Assembly (NCBI GenBank): GCA_024222475.1
Contig: JAAEPA010000849.1
Location: 1 to 39,627, forward strand
Reading direction: 5' to 3'
Length of the DNA stretch: 39,627 nt
Source of the DNA: Gammaproteobacteria bacterium
GTDB lineage: Bacteria > Pseudomonadota > Gammaproteobacteria > JAAEPA01
In this document: in pieces, positions 26,582-35,612 of the stretch
Layout: the number at the start of each line of letters is the position of its first letter
Numbering within the stretch: position 1 is the first letter of the stretch
The notes under the pieces: generated by a model
The model's input: the letters and a program-made list of their open reading frames with translations, nothing else
What the model was told of the DNA's origin: nothing
Databases searched by the model: none
Made by a program: the position numbers and the translations under genes

Positions 26582-27234
26582 CAATATTTCCGCAAATGGT
26601 TATGCCCGGCGGGGTTGTTGATTTTCAATATGAGATTGAATTTGTTGGAGCGGCGGCAACCACGTCAGCGGACACAGTTTCAATGCCAGCGCATGTGGTT
26701 GGTGATAAAATTTATTGTTTTGCGCACCGGGAAGGCAACACAACACCGCCCACAATACCGTCCGAAGGCTGGTCAACCATCCAAAGCGTAACTGACGGGA
26801 TGGGAAATTCCTACAGTTTTGTTACCAAGACAGCGGCGGATTCCAGCGAAGCTACGGGGACATTTACTAATGCGAATTCGGTGGCGGTGGGAATATGGCG
26901 ATGGGTTGATCCAGATAACCAACAAAGTGATTTTCAGTTGGATTGGCACTCATCGGAGGTGGGTTGGGGGAATAAGACGTCAGAACTTGAGTCGCCGGGT
27001 TTCTGCTGGAATATTGGTATTGCCGCAGGCACTAACGGCGGCGAGACGGTGTCCGATTTTCTCAGAACATCGCCCGCAGCCACGCTTAGAGCAAGTGCAA
27101 ACACAGGCAGGTGGATTTTAGTTTCTGATTCAAATGCGGCCATTTCGACACTATCAATGGAAAGCGTTACGACAGGAAACCCTGGAGAAACCACGGCGTT
27201 TGAGTTCAGCCTTAATCCGATTGGCTCGGTATAA
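26578..27234 (+). CDS. tail-associated protein
   Basis: 218-aa ORF inside the tail fibre block, ATGA overlap. Confidence 0.55.
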   Translation: MTIFPQMVMPGGVVDFQYEIEFVGAAATTSADTVSMPAHVVGDKIYCFAHREGNTTPPTIPSEGWSTIQSVTDGMGNSYSFVTKTAADSSEATGTFTNANSVAVGIWRWVDPDNQQSDFQLDWHSSEVGWGNKTSELESPGFCWNIGIAAGTNGGETVSDFLRTSPAATLRASANTGRWILVSDSNAAISTLSMESVTTGNPGETTAFEFSLNPIGSV

Positions 27235-27254
27235 TATTTTTGGAGTCTTGAAGC

Positions 27255-28829
27255 ATGGCAATTAACCTAACACATACCACTGTTGCGGTTGGCACTGACG
27301 CCGGAAACGGTGAGATTGCCAAGGCCGAATGGAATGAAGCTCATACCATTACAATGGCTACAGCCAAGATATTGGGCCGGACTACTGCCGGAACGGGTGC
27401 TGTAGAGGAACTGGACGGGCCAAGCGGAACAATCGTTGGCACAACAGACACTCAAACGCTTACCAATAAGACAATTGGAGACAGCGTTACCGTTACGACA
27501 GGCACGGCGTTCACAACCGGAAGTCCGGGGACAACATTCTTCTTTGATCTTGGTGATGTTACTGTTCGGGAAGGCAATGGATCAAATAGCGGCGGTTCGT
27601 TTACTGTTTACGGCCCGTCTAACATTTTGGGGACATCGGCTCAAAAGGTTTTGCAGCTATCTCAAACACACCTGTTCGCTGCTTCCGATTGGGAAATGCG
27701 GTGGACGGATTCAGCAGGCGGGTCAGGGCCAAGCGATGGGTTCAGCGGGACGCCAGATACCGGCATCGCTAGAGGCAGTGCAGGAGTCATCAAGGTTACT
27801 GATGGTTCTACGGGATTGGGTAATCTTGAACTTGCCAAGCTTGTTTCAACCAGCAACGCAGACATTGACATAGAGCCAAATGGAACAGGCAATGTTTTGT
27901 TGGGCAACTTTGAATTTGATGCAGATCAAACTGTCGGTGCTGGTCAGGATAACTATATTCTGAAATATGACGATGGCACAGGCCTTATTAGCCTTGAGGC
28001 TGCTGCGGGTGGAGGTGATGCGCAAACAGCCGATCCGTTATCACAATTCGCCGCTACTACATCTGCGCAACTTGCTGGCGTTATCTCTAACGAAACAGGC
28101 TCTGGCGCACTTGTGTTTGCCACGTCACCCACTCTGGTCACACCCGCATTAGGAACGCCCGCATCCGGCGTTATGACGAACGTTACCGGCACTGCGGCGA
28201 GTCTAACCGCAGGCAGCGTAACAACCAACGCCAATCTCACCGGACACATTACTTCCGTAGGCAACGCGGCTGTGCTTGGCTCTTTTACTGCTGCGCAACT
28301 TGATACGGCAGTATCAGATGACAACGTGTTGTGGGACAGTGAAGTTGACGCTGACATCAAAACGCTGGAGCTGCCTGAGAGCGTGACCATAGGCGCATAC
28401 CATTCCTATCTGAACAGTGCGAATGAAGCGGCATTCAAGGCGGCTGTGAACCTTGAGGCAGGCACTGACTTTGAAGCGGTTGATGCTGACATTCTCAGGG
28501 CTGACACGGCGGACGTGCTGACGGCAGGGTTTGGGACAACCGTTTATGATGCTGGTGAATTTGACGGCGCAGGAACATACACACCAGATGAAGCAAACGG
28601 AAACCACCAACGGGCGCAGAATGGTGGCGCTCATACATTGGCTGTGCCTGTTAACAATTGCTCACTCGTGATCCATTATACCAATGCTGCCGACGCCGGA
28701 ACAATCACAATTGCGGCGGGGTATACTCAGGACGGTGACACATTGACTACGGACAACGCCGATGAATTTATATTCTACATTACGTCAGTGCATGACGTGG
28801 ATCATCTAACAGTAAAGGCGCTTCAATAA
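27255..28829 (+). CDS. tail fibre protein
   Basis: INLTHTTVAVGTDAGNGEIAKAEWNEAHT...; LAGVISNETGSGALVFATSPTLVTPALGTPASGVMTNVTGTAASLTAG repeat-like module. Confidence 0.8.
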   Translation: MAINLTHTTVAVGTDAGNGEIAKAEWNEAHTITMATAKILGRTTAGTGAVEELDGPSGTIVGTTDTQTLTNKTIGDSVTVTTGTAFTTGSPGTTFFFDLGDVTVREGNGSNSGGSFTVYGPSNILGTSAQKVLQLSQTHLFAASDWEMRWTDSAGGSGPSDGFSGTPDTGIARGSAGVIKVTDGSTGLGNLELAKLVSTSNADIDIEPNGTGNVLLGNFEFDADQTVGAGQDNYILKYDDGTGLISLEAAAGGGDAQTADPLSQFAATTSAQLAGVISNETGSGALVFATSPTLVTPALGTPASGVMTNVTGTAASLTAGSVTTNANLTGHITSVGNAAVLGSFTAAQLDTAVSDDNVLWDSEVDADIKTLELPESVTIGAYHSYLNSANEAAFKAAVNLEAGTDFEAVDADILRADTADVLTAGFGTTVYDAGEFDGAGTYTPDEANGNHQRAQNGGAHTLAVPVNNCSLVIHYTNAADAGTITIAAGYTQDGDTLTTDNADEFIFYITSVHDVDHLTVKALQ

Positions 28830-29386
28830 TGGCTGCTGACAGAGCACATATCAGACACGACGGCGCGGATTGGCAGTTAATCCGTAAATACAACGGCCAA
28901 AAAGGCTGGATGGTGCTTGAAGACGACAGGAAAACGTCACCAATCGTCCTTGGCTTTGTCGATGGCAATGACAAGATTGTGGCGGTTGAGTTTGAAACCA
29001 CTGACACATCAACCGGCGTTGACATTGTGCGCACGGTTACGCAGACAATCGAGGGCGGCGCGGTTGGTGTGTACGATGTGACTGATCGGGTCTTGCGGGC
29101 TGAAAATATCCGCGACATGACGGCTCAGGAAATCATCGACCGGGGCACGGACACGGTGAACGGCAACTATCAACGGCTTGATGATGATGAACTGCTTGAC
29201 GCCAATCGAAACATTCTGTTCAGGCACCACAACAGCATTCGTGTGCTTGATGAGGCTGTGGCCTTGCTGGCTGCTGCAATGGTGCCGCCGCTTGATCTCA
29301 CACCGGCAGATGACAAAAAGTGGCTCAAGGTTGAATTCAACGACTATTACAAGGCACGAATTCAAGACGCGGTGGACAACGCATGA
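28829..29386 (+). CDS. tail-associated hypothetical protein
   Basis: 185 aa, overlaps neighbours by 1-4 nt. Confidence 0.55.
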   Translation: MAADRAHIRHDGADWQLIRKYNGQKGWMVLEDDRKTSPIVLGFVDGNDKIVAVEFETTDTSTGVDIVRTVTQTIEGGAVGVYDVTDRVLRAENIRDMTAQEIIDRGTDTVNGNYQRLDDDELLDANRNILFRHHNSIRVLDEAVALLAAAMVPPLDLTPADDKKWLKVEFNDYYKARIQDAVDNA

Positions 29387-30378
29387 CCGGCCTTATTCCA
29401 AATGTGCAGGGTGGGCATGCTGTGGCAAGCGGGGCATTGTGGTATCCAAGCGACTTAGATGTTGCACCGGTTCTTTGGCTGGACGTCTACGATGGCGACT
29501 CGATTACCGAAGTGACAGGCGTCTCAGAATGGGCAAACCAAATGCCTGATGAGGACGTAAAAAACTCAACAGGATCAGAGCAGCCGATATTATCTTCAAC
29601 AAGTTTTGATGGCGATGAACCGGGTATCACTTTTGACGGTACGGACGATTATCTGGCCACTGATAGCGGGTCTGTTAGCTGGCATGATCCTGACGGCGCT
29701 CACACTGACTTTGCATTTATGGACTCGTTAGCTGATCGAACCTTTGACGCAGTAATAGGTGTAGGCTGTAGTACAAGTAATGCGTATATATTAGTGGGTT
29801 CAGGGTCCGGTGGTGTAGGGCGGGCGTTTGTAATTCTTAGTACGGGGACAAAAACCACTTCAAATTACGCATCGGATAGTGTCGATATTCTAAGCACTTC
29901 TATCGGTATTCGCTCGCTTTGTGGTGTGGACAGTGCAGGCACATGCAGCATGTACTTATTGTCTGATGGCAATGACGAGGTGTCCGGGTCCGTTGGCTAT
30001 ACACCTGATGCCGGTGTTGTCAATCTTGCTTCACAACGATATGTATGCGGCGCTCGAAATTATAATGGCGCCTTTGATCACGAGTCCAATATTGTATTAA
30101 ATCAAGTGGTTGTTTGCGAATACGCAGTAACCTCTGACGAGCGTGCGCAACTGGAAGGCTTTGCGTTCTGGCAGGCGGGAAAGCAGGCAGACCTGCCAAG
30201 TGCTCATGACTACATAGGTGCTGCGCCAACGGCTTCTGCACAAGACCTTGAACGCCGAATGGACCGGCGAGGCTCGCTGTATCCAAGACCAAGGGCAATA
30301 CTTGAGGGACGTGTGCCTTTGATTGTGCCAAAGCGCAAACTGATTGTGCCTGACAACGGTTGGAAAATAGCAGCATGA
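29383..30378 (+). CDS. LamG/concanavalin-like tail or receptor-binding protein (putative)
   Basis: APVLWLDVYDGDSITEVTGVSEWANQM...PGITFDGTDDYLATDSG. Confidence 0.65.
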   Translation: MTGLIPNVQGGHAVASGALWYPSDLDVAPVLWLDVYDGDSITEVTGVSEWANQMPDEDVKNSTGSEQPILSSTSFDGDEPGITFDGTDDYLATDSGSVSWHDPDGAHTDFAFMDSLADRTFDAVIGVGCSTSNAYILVGSGSGGVGRAFVILSTGTKTTSNYASDSVDILSTSIGIRSLCGVDSAGTCSMYLLSDGNDEVSGSVGYTPDAGVVNLASQRYVCGARNYNGAFDHESNIVLNQVVVCEYAVTSDERAQLEGFAFWQAGKQADLPSAHDYIGAAPTASAQDLERRMDRRGSLYPRPRAILEGRVPLIVPKRKLIVPDNGWKIAA

Positions 30379-30449
30379 CAAACGTAATTGTGGAATTGAA
30401 AGAATAGGACGGAGAAACCCTATAATGAAAACAATCAAGGAGATTGACA

Positions 30450-30734
30450 ATGTATCCAATTGAAAAAGCAAATTCCGCCTCTGCGCTGGCAAATATGGCT
30501 ACACGGGTCGCAATTCGCACCCTGAAGGCCGCAATTGTTGAAATGAAAGAAATGCGAGACAGCGGCGAAGTGCCGGGCGATTGTATGCCTGCTTTGGCTG
30601 CACATCTTAACTTGCTGAAACAAGACAAGAACGACATGCGAGCGATGTTGGTTGACCGTCATACGACGTGTGCGGATTTTGTTGCCTGTCTTGAAGACGT
30701 TCCCATTATCGTGCCACAAGACGGCGGAAAATGA
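30450..30734 (+). CDS. hypothetical protein
   Basis: MYPIEKANSASALANMATRVAIRTLKAAIVEMKEMRDSGE... Confidence 0.55.
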   Translation: MYPIEKANSASALANMATRVAIRTLKAAIVEMKEMRDSGEVPGDCMPALAAHLNLLKQDKNDMRAMLVDRHTTCADFVACLEDVPIIVPQDGGK

Positions 30735-30735
30735 G

Positions 30736-31431
30736 ATGGTTTGGGGCATTTGGTTAACGACATACATGCTGGCGGCATACCTATATTCAATCGGCATTAT
30801 TGTCTTCATGAGAGACCCGATTAATCTGAACATTTACATTGGTGTTTTTCTGGCGGTGCTGCTGGCTTGTGTTTTCAGAGGTTGGCAAACACGCCACAAG
30901 GAATTTACAGCGTTTGCGCTGATCTTCGCAATCAATTTTACCGTCGGTCATCTGATCTGGACTTATTCAGGCGGGTATTTTGAATCCGTGGCCGGACATA
31001 TGCTGTTGCACCTAGCATTGGCCGCAGCCGTCATAGCCTACACCACTTCTAAAACCGGGGCGGTTGTGGCACTGCTGTTCGTCCTTGACGTTATTTGGGG
31101 CATACTTGGTTTAACGCAGGTATTCCCGCCCAGGCCGTGGCCAATTTTTACGGGCTTCTATTACGGAGACAGTATCGCATACACCGGCCATTTGGCCATG
31201 ATTGTTTTCGGTCTCAGTTGCGGCGATGGCGGTAAACTCGCTAGAGGCTGGCTTAACAGAGGACGGTACAATGAAAACTATGGCGGATTGGGCAGCGGTG
31301 GCGCTGGTTATGGTGCTGGCAGTCATCGCAGAAATACTGCTGTATATACTCGGCCTGACAGTGTTACGGGCCATTCATCGGTTAGGCGGGATTCGAGCGA
31401 TACTGGCACACCTGATCGGTCGAATCAGTGA
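30736..31431 (+). CDS. multi-pass membrane protein
   Basis: MVWGIWLTTYMLAAYLYSIGIIVFM...; several hydrophobic segments; the C-terminus overlaps the next ORF out of frame. Confidence 0.65.
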   Translation: MVWGIWLTTYMLAAYLYSIGIIVFMRDPINLNIYIGVFLAVLLACVFRGWQTRHKEFTAFALIFAINFTVGHLIWTYSGGYFESVAGHMLLHLALAAAVIAYTTSKTGAVVALLFVLDVIWGILGLTQVFPPRPWPIFTGFYYGDSIAYTGHLAMIVFGLSCGDGGKLARGWLNRGRYNENYGGLGSGGAGYGAGSHRRNTAVYTRPDSVTGHSSVRRDSSDTGTPDRSNQ

Positions 31432-31438
31432 CCGATAA
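31271..31438 (+). CDS. small membrane protein
   Basis: MKTMADWAAVALVMVLAVIAEILLYILGLTVLRAIHRLGGIRAILAHLIGRISDR. Confidence 0.55.
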   Translation: MKTMADWAAVALVMVLAVIAEILLYILGLTVLRAIHRLGGIRAILAHLIGRISDR

Positions 31439-31562
31439 ACTAGCACAATTGATTGTTGATACATTTGAGATTGCAGCGGCGCTAACTATTTATTTTCTGA
31501 CGGAATTGGCCTGGTGGATTTACGGACGTCTTATCAACATCCCGGCGAGCGAATGGGATTAA
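31428..31562 (+). CDS. small membrane protein (44 aa, GTG start)
   Basis: VTDKLAQLIVDTFEIAAALTIYFLTELAWWIYGRLINIPASEWD*. Confidence 0.45.
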   Translation: MTDKLAQLIVDTFEIAAALTIYFLTELAWWIYGRLINIPASEWD

Positions 31563-31563
31563 A

Positions 31564-31725
31564 ATGGCGCGAAATCAGGGCGACAAGCTGGACGACCATG
31601 AACACAGGCTCACAGTGGTCGAAACTAACCAACGCTGGTTCAAGCGGATAGGATTTTTCATCGCGGCCCTGGTTGGGTTCGTTGTCTCAAACTTGGAGTT
31701 TTTGATTGGGAAAATAGGCAAATGA
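31564..31725 (+). CDS. hemolysin XhlA-like small membrane protein
   Basis: MARNQGDKLDDHEHRLTVVETNQRWFKRIGFFIAALVGFVVSNLEFLIGKIGK*. Confidence 0.55.
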   Translation: MARNQGDKLDDHEHRLTVVETNQRWFKRIGFFIAALVGFVVSNLEFLIGKIGK

Positions 31726-31820
31726 TAAGTTTCAAAACAGTAATTTTAGCTACTGGCTGGGCAGTGGCAGGATACGTGACCAGTGAGTTGATGCATGCGT
31801 GGGGGGTTTTAGGACCGTAA
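31722..31820 (+). CDS. single-TM microprotein (32 aa)
   Basis: MISFKTVILATGWAVAGYVTSELMHAWGVLGP*; ATGA overlap. Confidence 0.4.
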   Translation: MISFKTVILATGWAVAGYVTSELMHAWGVLGP

Positions 31821-31837
31821 CTGAATCGAGGCAGGCA

Positions 31838-32224
31838 ATGAAACGGGCCAAAGGACTGGACAGCGGTAACTGTGCGATTGTTTACTATGCGGTGGTTTTT
31901 GTGGCGTTAGTAATTGTTTCAGCGAGTGTTGTGGCGCAGCCGGTGTGCTTTTCACCGGAGTTTGTGAAACGTGTTTCAAAGAATGTTTTGCCGGCATCTG
32001 TTGTGCGTGAATACAAGGGCGAGATTGCCAAAGAAATCATCAACAGGATTAACAATACGGGAATTCCGACTAAATACGTTGGCGACCATGTGCTATATTG
32101 GGTGGCGCCGTCCCGCCCGCCTATTCAGGTGGTGATTTTCAACAAGGGCTGCGCGGCTGTTCGGTGTTTGTATGCAAAAGGTTGCCAAGTCATGCCTGAC
32201 AAAATGCCGGGATTCACGACATGA
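31838..32224 (+). CDS. signal-anchored hypothetical protein
   Basis: MKRAKGLDSGNCAIVYYAVVFVALVIVSASVVAQPVCF... Confidence 0.55.
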   Translation: MKRAKGLDSGNCAIVYYAVVFVALVIVSASVVAQPVCFSPEFVKRVSKNVLPASVVREYKGEIAKEIINRINNTGIPTKYVGDHVLYWVAPSRPPIQVVIFNKGCAAVRCLYAKGCQVMPDKMPGFTT

Positions 32225-32412
32225 CTCCATATTGGTATATCTGGTTGCTGGCGTTCTGCGCGCTTATATTCCTCGTCATTACTAGTCCCGCAGAATCCAA
32301 AACCGTACGGGTGTGCGCTGCCGGCATTTGTGTCAATATAGCACTCCCAACCAAAAAGGGCAGATGCGTTTATCGCCGGATTAGAGGTTATAAGGTCAGG
32401 ATTTGCCGATGA
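32221..32412 (+). CDS. small secreted/membrane protein
   Basis: MTPYWYIWLLAFCALIFLVITSPAESKTVRVCAAGICVNIALP; ATGA overlap. Confidence 0.5.
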   Translation: MTPYWYIWLLAFCALIFLVITSPAESKTVRVCAAGICVNIALPTKKGRCVYRRIRGYKVRICR

Positions 32413-33077
32413 ACCGGGTTGTATTTTTTGATAGCGTTCGCGCCAGCCTGTTTAAAGGCAAGCTGACAGCCAAACAGGTTTCCGGCATGGAGTTCATTCT
32501 GGATCAGTGGAATGAAACCGGGTTCACCGATATTCGTTGGCTGGCTTATGCGCTCGCCACGGCATTTCATGAAACCGCGCGCACCATGCAGCCAATCCGC
32601 GAATATGGACGGGGCAGGGGCAAGAAATACGGCAGGAAAGATCCCATAACGGGTCAGGTTTATTATGGCCGGGGTTACGTGCAATTAACGTGGAAATCAA
32701 ACTATAAAACGGCTTCTCAGGCGCTTGGCATAGATTTCGTGCGCAATCCAGATCTGGTTATGGACCCGAATAACGCGGCCTTCATTATGTTCCAGGGTAT
32801 GAAGGACAGTTGGTTCACCGGCAAAGGCTTTGCTGATTATATCAAACCAGATAGGCGTGATTACTACAACGCCAGGCGGATCATCAACGGCATTGACAAG
32901 GCCCGCACGATTTCCAACTATGCCATAAAGTTTGAAACGGCGATTGCTGCGCAAATGGCGGTCCCTGGCGAGCCTAAGCCCGTTCCCGCGCCAACTCCAC
33001 CAGAGCAGCCGCAACATTGGGCTGTGAGCCTTCTGTTGGCCATTCTGGACGTGCTCAAGGGAGTCTTCAGAAAATGA
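32409..33077 (+). CDS. endolysin, glycoside hydrolase family 19-like
   Basis: LAYALATAFHETARTMQPIREYGRGRGKKYGRKDPITGQVYYGRGYVQLTWKSNYKTASQALG. Confidence 0.85.
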   Translation: MNRVVFFDSVRASLFKGKLTAKQVSGMEFILDQWNETGFTDIRWLAYALATAFHETARTMQPIREYGRGRGKKYGRKDPITGQVYYGRGYVQLTWKSNYKTASQALGIDFVRNPDLVMDPNNAAFIMFQGMKDSWFTGKGFADYIKPDRRDYYNARRIINGIDKARTISNYAIKFETAIAAQMAVPGEPKPVPAPTPPEQPQHWAVSLLLAILDVLKGVFRK

Positions 33078-33280
33078 ACGCATTAAACAGCCGGACCATC
33101 AAAACAATCCTCATTGCAGCGTTTGGCTACGCAATGACAAAGTATGCAATACCAGAGCAGTTTGCGAGCCATACGGTTAAGAGCGCAATTGCTGATATTA
33201 TTGTATATACCGGGTTTGGCATTGCCGCTTGGTATCGCAAGAATGCAAGGACTGATATTCAGAATTGGTGGTCGAAATGA
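33074..33280 (+). CDS. small membrane protein
   Basis: MNALNSRTIKTILIAAFGYAMTKYAIPEQFASHTVKSAIADIIVYTGFGIAAWYRKNART. Confidence 0.55.
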   Translation: MNALNSRTIKTILIAAFGYAMTKYAIPEQFASHTVKSAIADIIVYTGFGIAAWYRKNARTDIQNWWSK

Positions 33281-33627
33281 TACAGTGGATTGTCAAAGCC
33301 GCACTCGGCCCGCTTCTGAGCCTTGGTGAGAAGTACATAGACAGCACCACGGACAAGGCGAAGATCAAGGCAGGCGTTGAGCAAGCCGTCATTAAGGCAG
33401 ACGCGAGTTTTCGCACTTCAGCAATGGACTACATGGCGTTCAAAGTGCCGTTTTTCATTCTGTTCGGAAGTCACGCCTTGTATGCCGCCGCCATTTGTCT
33501 GGACAGCTTTACATTGACCAATGGTATATTTGCACCGCTTGAATTACCAAAGTGGTATCATGAAAATTTCCAATGGGTATTACTTGGTTTGACAGGTGTT
33601 GGACCTCTAATTGTCAGGAGAAAATAA
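33277..33627 (+). CDS. holin-family-like protein (3TM type)
   Basis: MIQWIVKAALGPLLSLGEKYIDSTTDKAKIKAGVEQAVIKADASFRTSAMDYMAFKVPFFILFGSHALYAAAICLDS. Confidence 0.65.
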   Translation: MIQWIVKAALGPLLSLGEKYIDSTTDKAKIKAGVEQAVIKADASFRTSAMDYMAFKVPFFILFGSHALYAAAICLDSFTLTNGIFAPLELPKWYHENFQWVLLGLTGVGPLIVRRK

Positions 33628-33628
33628 C

Positions 33629-33694
33629 ATGGAAGGACACGGCGGAATCGAAGGCTGGGGCGGTCTCACCAACAAATACATTCCAATCATATAA
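33629..33694 (+). CDS. possible 21-aa microprotein
   Basis: MEGHGGIEGWGGLTNKYIPII* after caggag. Confidence 0.3.
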   Translation: MEGHGGIEGWGGLTNKYIPII

Positions 33695-33706
33695 GGACAC
33701 TGAATC

Positions 33707-33892
33707 ATGGAAGACTTACTCTCAGACGTTGGCGGCAAGGCAGAAACGGTAATTGGTGCTGCTAGTGTTGGCGTTGCCTGGTTATCAACCAAATTCAAAT
33801 GGTGGAAGGACAGCGACAGTAAGCTGGTCAAGATCGGTGTACCGCTAGGATTGTTCATTTGCGTTATGTTGATATTGAGCGCGTTGAACTAA
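33707..33892 (+). CDS. small membrane protein
   Basis: 61 aa with C-terminal TM GVPLGLFICVMLILSALN. Confidence 0.5.
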   Translation: MEDLLSDVGGKAETVIGAASVGVAWLSTKFKWWKDSDSKLVKIGVPLGLFICVMLILSALN

Positions 33893-33896
33893 TGCA

Positions 33897-34250
33897 ATGG
33901 AAACTCTCCTAAAACGCTGGCTTGCAATACCGCTTTCAATTGGTGCGGTACTGTCCATGCTATGGGGTGGTTATAGCTTCGCATCTGAGCGGTTCAATGG
34001 GGCAGTTGATGCTCGCGTTAAAACGAAAGTCGCTGAAATTCTCGACGAGATGCAGTTTGCCGAAGTTGTCAAAAAGCGTGATTTTGAAGGGTTGGAACGC
34101 AAATTCAACGGCGTTCAGGAGCAAGTCAATAAAAACGCCAACTCAGGATCGGCAATTCAAAAAGAGATTGAAGAGATCCGACGGCAGAACAAAAGCGTTG
34201 ATGATAAATTGAACATCATCATAAACCGCCTGATTGCGCCACGACAATGA
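33897..34250 (+). CDS. spanin-like TM plus coiled-coil protein (tentative)
   Basis: N-terminal TM then long charged coiled-coil in the lysis region. Confidence 0.5.
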   Translation: METLLKRWLAIPLSIGAVLSMLWGGYSFASERFNGAVDARVKTKVAEILDEMQFAEVVKKRDFEGLERKFNGVQEQVNKNANSGSAIQKEIEEIRRQNKSVDDKLNIIINRLIAPRQ

Positions 34251-34443
34251 AACGCGGTGCGGGTTTAAATTTGGTAGCTGGGCGAATATAAGTGGTCGAC
34301 CATAAGAAAAGCGCGAAAAACAGCCGTTTATAGCTGGGCGGACATAGAAAACTAGGTTTTTCGTCGACCAATTCGATTCCGTCTTGATCTGGATCAATTA
34401 TAATGCTCCAGCGCCAATCAGAATCCGCTTTGAATAGGTTCAT
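34219..34443 (-). CDS. hypothetical protein
   Basis: 74-aa ORF at the end of the leftward unit. Confidence 0.4.
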   Translation of the reverse strand: MNLFKADSDWRWSIIIDPDQDGIELVDEKPSFLCPPSYKRLFFALFLWSTTYIRPATKFKPAPRFIVVAQSGGL

Positions 34444-34636
34444 TGACTTTCATGCCGCGTAAAAATTCAACCATATCAATCGCCAAGAGCGTATCAGAAC
34501 GCCGCATAACGCAGCTAACCTTAGCCTGTAGACCCGCACCTGGCACAAGATAACTGCGCATTTCCTGGCCTTCAAAGATGACTGAGAGTTTGTCGTTTAC
34601 GAAAAACAAAAGCATTCCATCATAATCCCGTTTCAT
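34418..34636 (-). CDS. hypothetical protein
   Basis: 72-aa ORF preceded by ggaggaa. Confidence 0.55.
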   Translation of the reverse strand: MKRDYDGMLLFFVNDKLSVIFEGQEMRSYLVPGAGLQAKVSCVMRRSDTLLAIDMVEFLRGMKVNEPIQSGF

Positions 34637-34660
34637 TTTATTTCCTCCAGTGAATGGTGG

Positions 34661-34942
34661 TCATGATTTATCTCCAAATAACTCGTTGGCTTTCCACTTT
34701 CTGATATTAAATCCGTTCGCATCGGATTCGGTTAAACGCCATTTTGCCCACTCTCCAAGGCTGCGGTTCTCAAACACCTTTGTTCCGTCACGAAATACCT
34801 CTATTTGCTGTTCCGGCGAACCACCAGCGTCGATAATCGCTCTGCACATGGTATCCACCACACCGTGACGCTTTCGCACTACACGAAGCCCATATACGGG
34901 GCAACGTGCTTCAAAGCTGCCATGCAGGGTTATTTCAATCAC
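34661..34942 (-). CDS. hypothetical protein
   Basis: 93 aa, ATGA overlap. Confidence 0.55.
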   Translation of the reverse strand: MIEITLHGSFEARCPVYGLRVVRKRHGVVDTMCRAIIDAGGSPEQQIEVFRDGTKVFENRSLGEWAKWRLTESDANGFNIRKWKANELFGDKS

Positions 34943-35352
34943 GATTTATCGCCTTTCAATATTTCCAGCACCCTGGCGCGGGCGTCTGGCGTGAGTGTGA
35001 TTCCGTTGACAATTTCTGTCATAACTTCAAGATTTGGACTGCGGTCCCAGAGACTTTCAGCCACTTCCAGCGGGTTGACTCCAAGCTGTTTCCACCACAT
35101 TTCCTCGTTACAATCATGTTGACAGCCGTTGGCCAACCTGTGTAGCTCCGGGGCAAGGGGAACTGTCCAGCAGTCGTCTGCCTTAACACCCAATCTGTTA
35201 AATTTCTCACGATTAATGTCTCCAAAATTGACGTGTGCAGCCTCTGCGGGCCTTCCTGATAAAATGCACGGCAACTGCCTTATAGCGTTCAGGTGGCCTT
35301 TACAGATAAGCCTGCGGGGCTTGTGTTTGTATTTGGGCGCTTTGGGCCTCAT
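34939..35352 (-). CDS. HNH/DUF968-like phage nuclease-related protein
   Basis: LPCILSGRPAEAAHVNFGDINREKFNRLGVKADDCWTVPLAPELHRLANGCQHDCNEEMWWKQLGVNPLEVAE. Confidence 0.65.
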   Translation of the reverse strand: MRPKAPKYKHKPRRLICKGHLNAIRQLPCILSGRPAEAAHVNFGDINREKFNRLGVKADDCWTVPLAPELHRLANGCQHDCNEEMWWKQLGVNPLEVAESLWDRSPNLEVMTEIVNGITLTPDARARVLEILKGDKS

Positions 35353-35612
35353 GGCTTACCTGTTACTGCTGTAAGGGCGCACGAAAGGCAGTTCAAAGCT
35401 CGTTTGTCGCCTTGAAATTGCTCGTCACAATAAATGCAACGGTTCAGATAACTGCCCGGCGCGAAGCAGCCAATTGACGTGTTGTTGGTGTAAGCCTCTA
35501 CTAGCTTGTCTATGACGTTTGCAGCCTCTAGCTCCAATGCAGTAGGAACGTGCATCGACAACCGCCCGCTGTTGTCTGGTTCGCCGTTTCGGAGTCTGTT
35601 CTGAATTGTCAC
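35349..35612 (-). CDS. hypothetical protein, IQxRLR paralogue A
   Basis: MTIQNRLRNGEPDNSGRLSMHVPTALELEAANVIDKLVEAY. Confidence 0.6.
   Translation of the reverse strand: MTIQNRLRNGEPDNSGRLSMHVPTALELEAANVIDKLVEAYTNNTSIGCFAPGSYLNRCIYCDEQFQGDKRALNCLSCALTAVTGKP

Noticed and set aside
27953-28390. 145-aa reverse ORF in the tail fibre
   Set aside because: Antisense shadow of a low-complexity Thr/Ala/Ser/Gly-rich fibre repeat.
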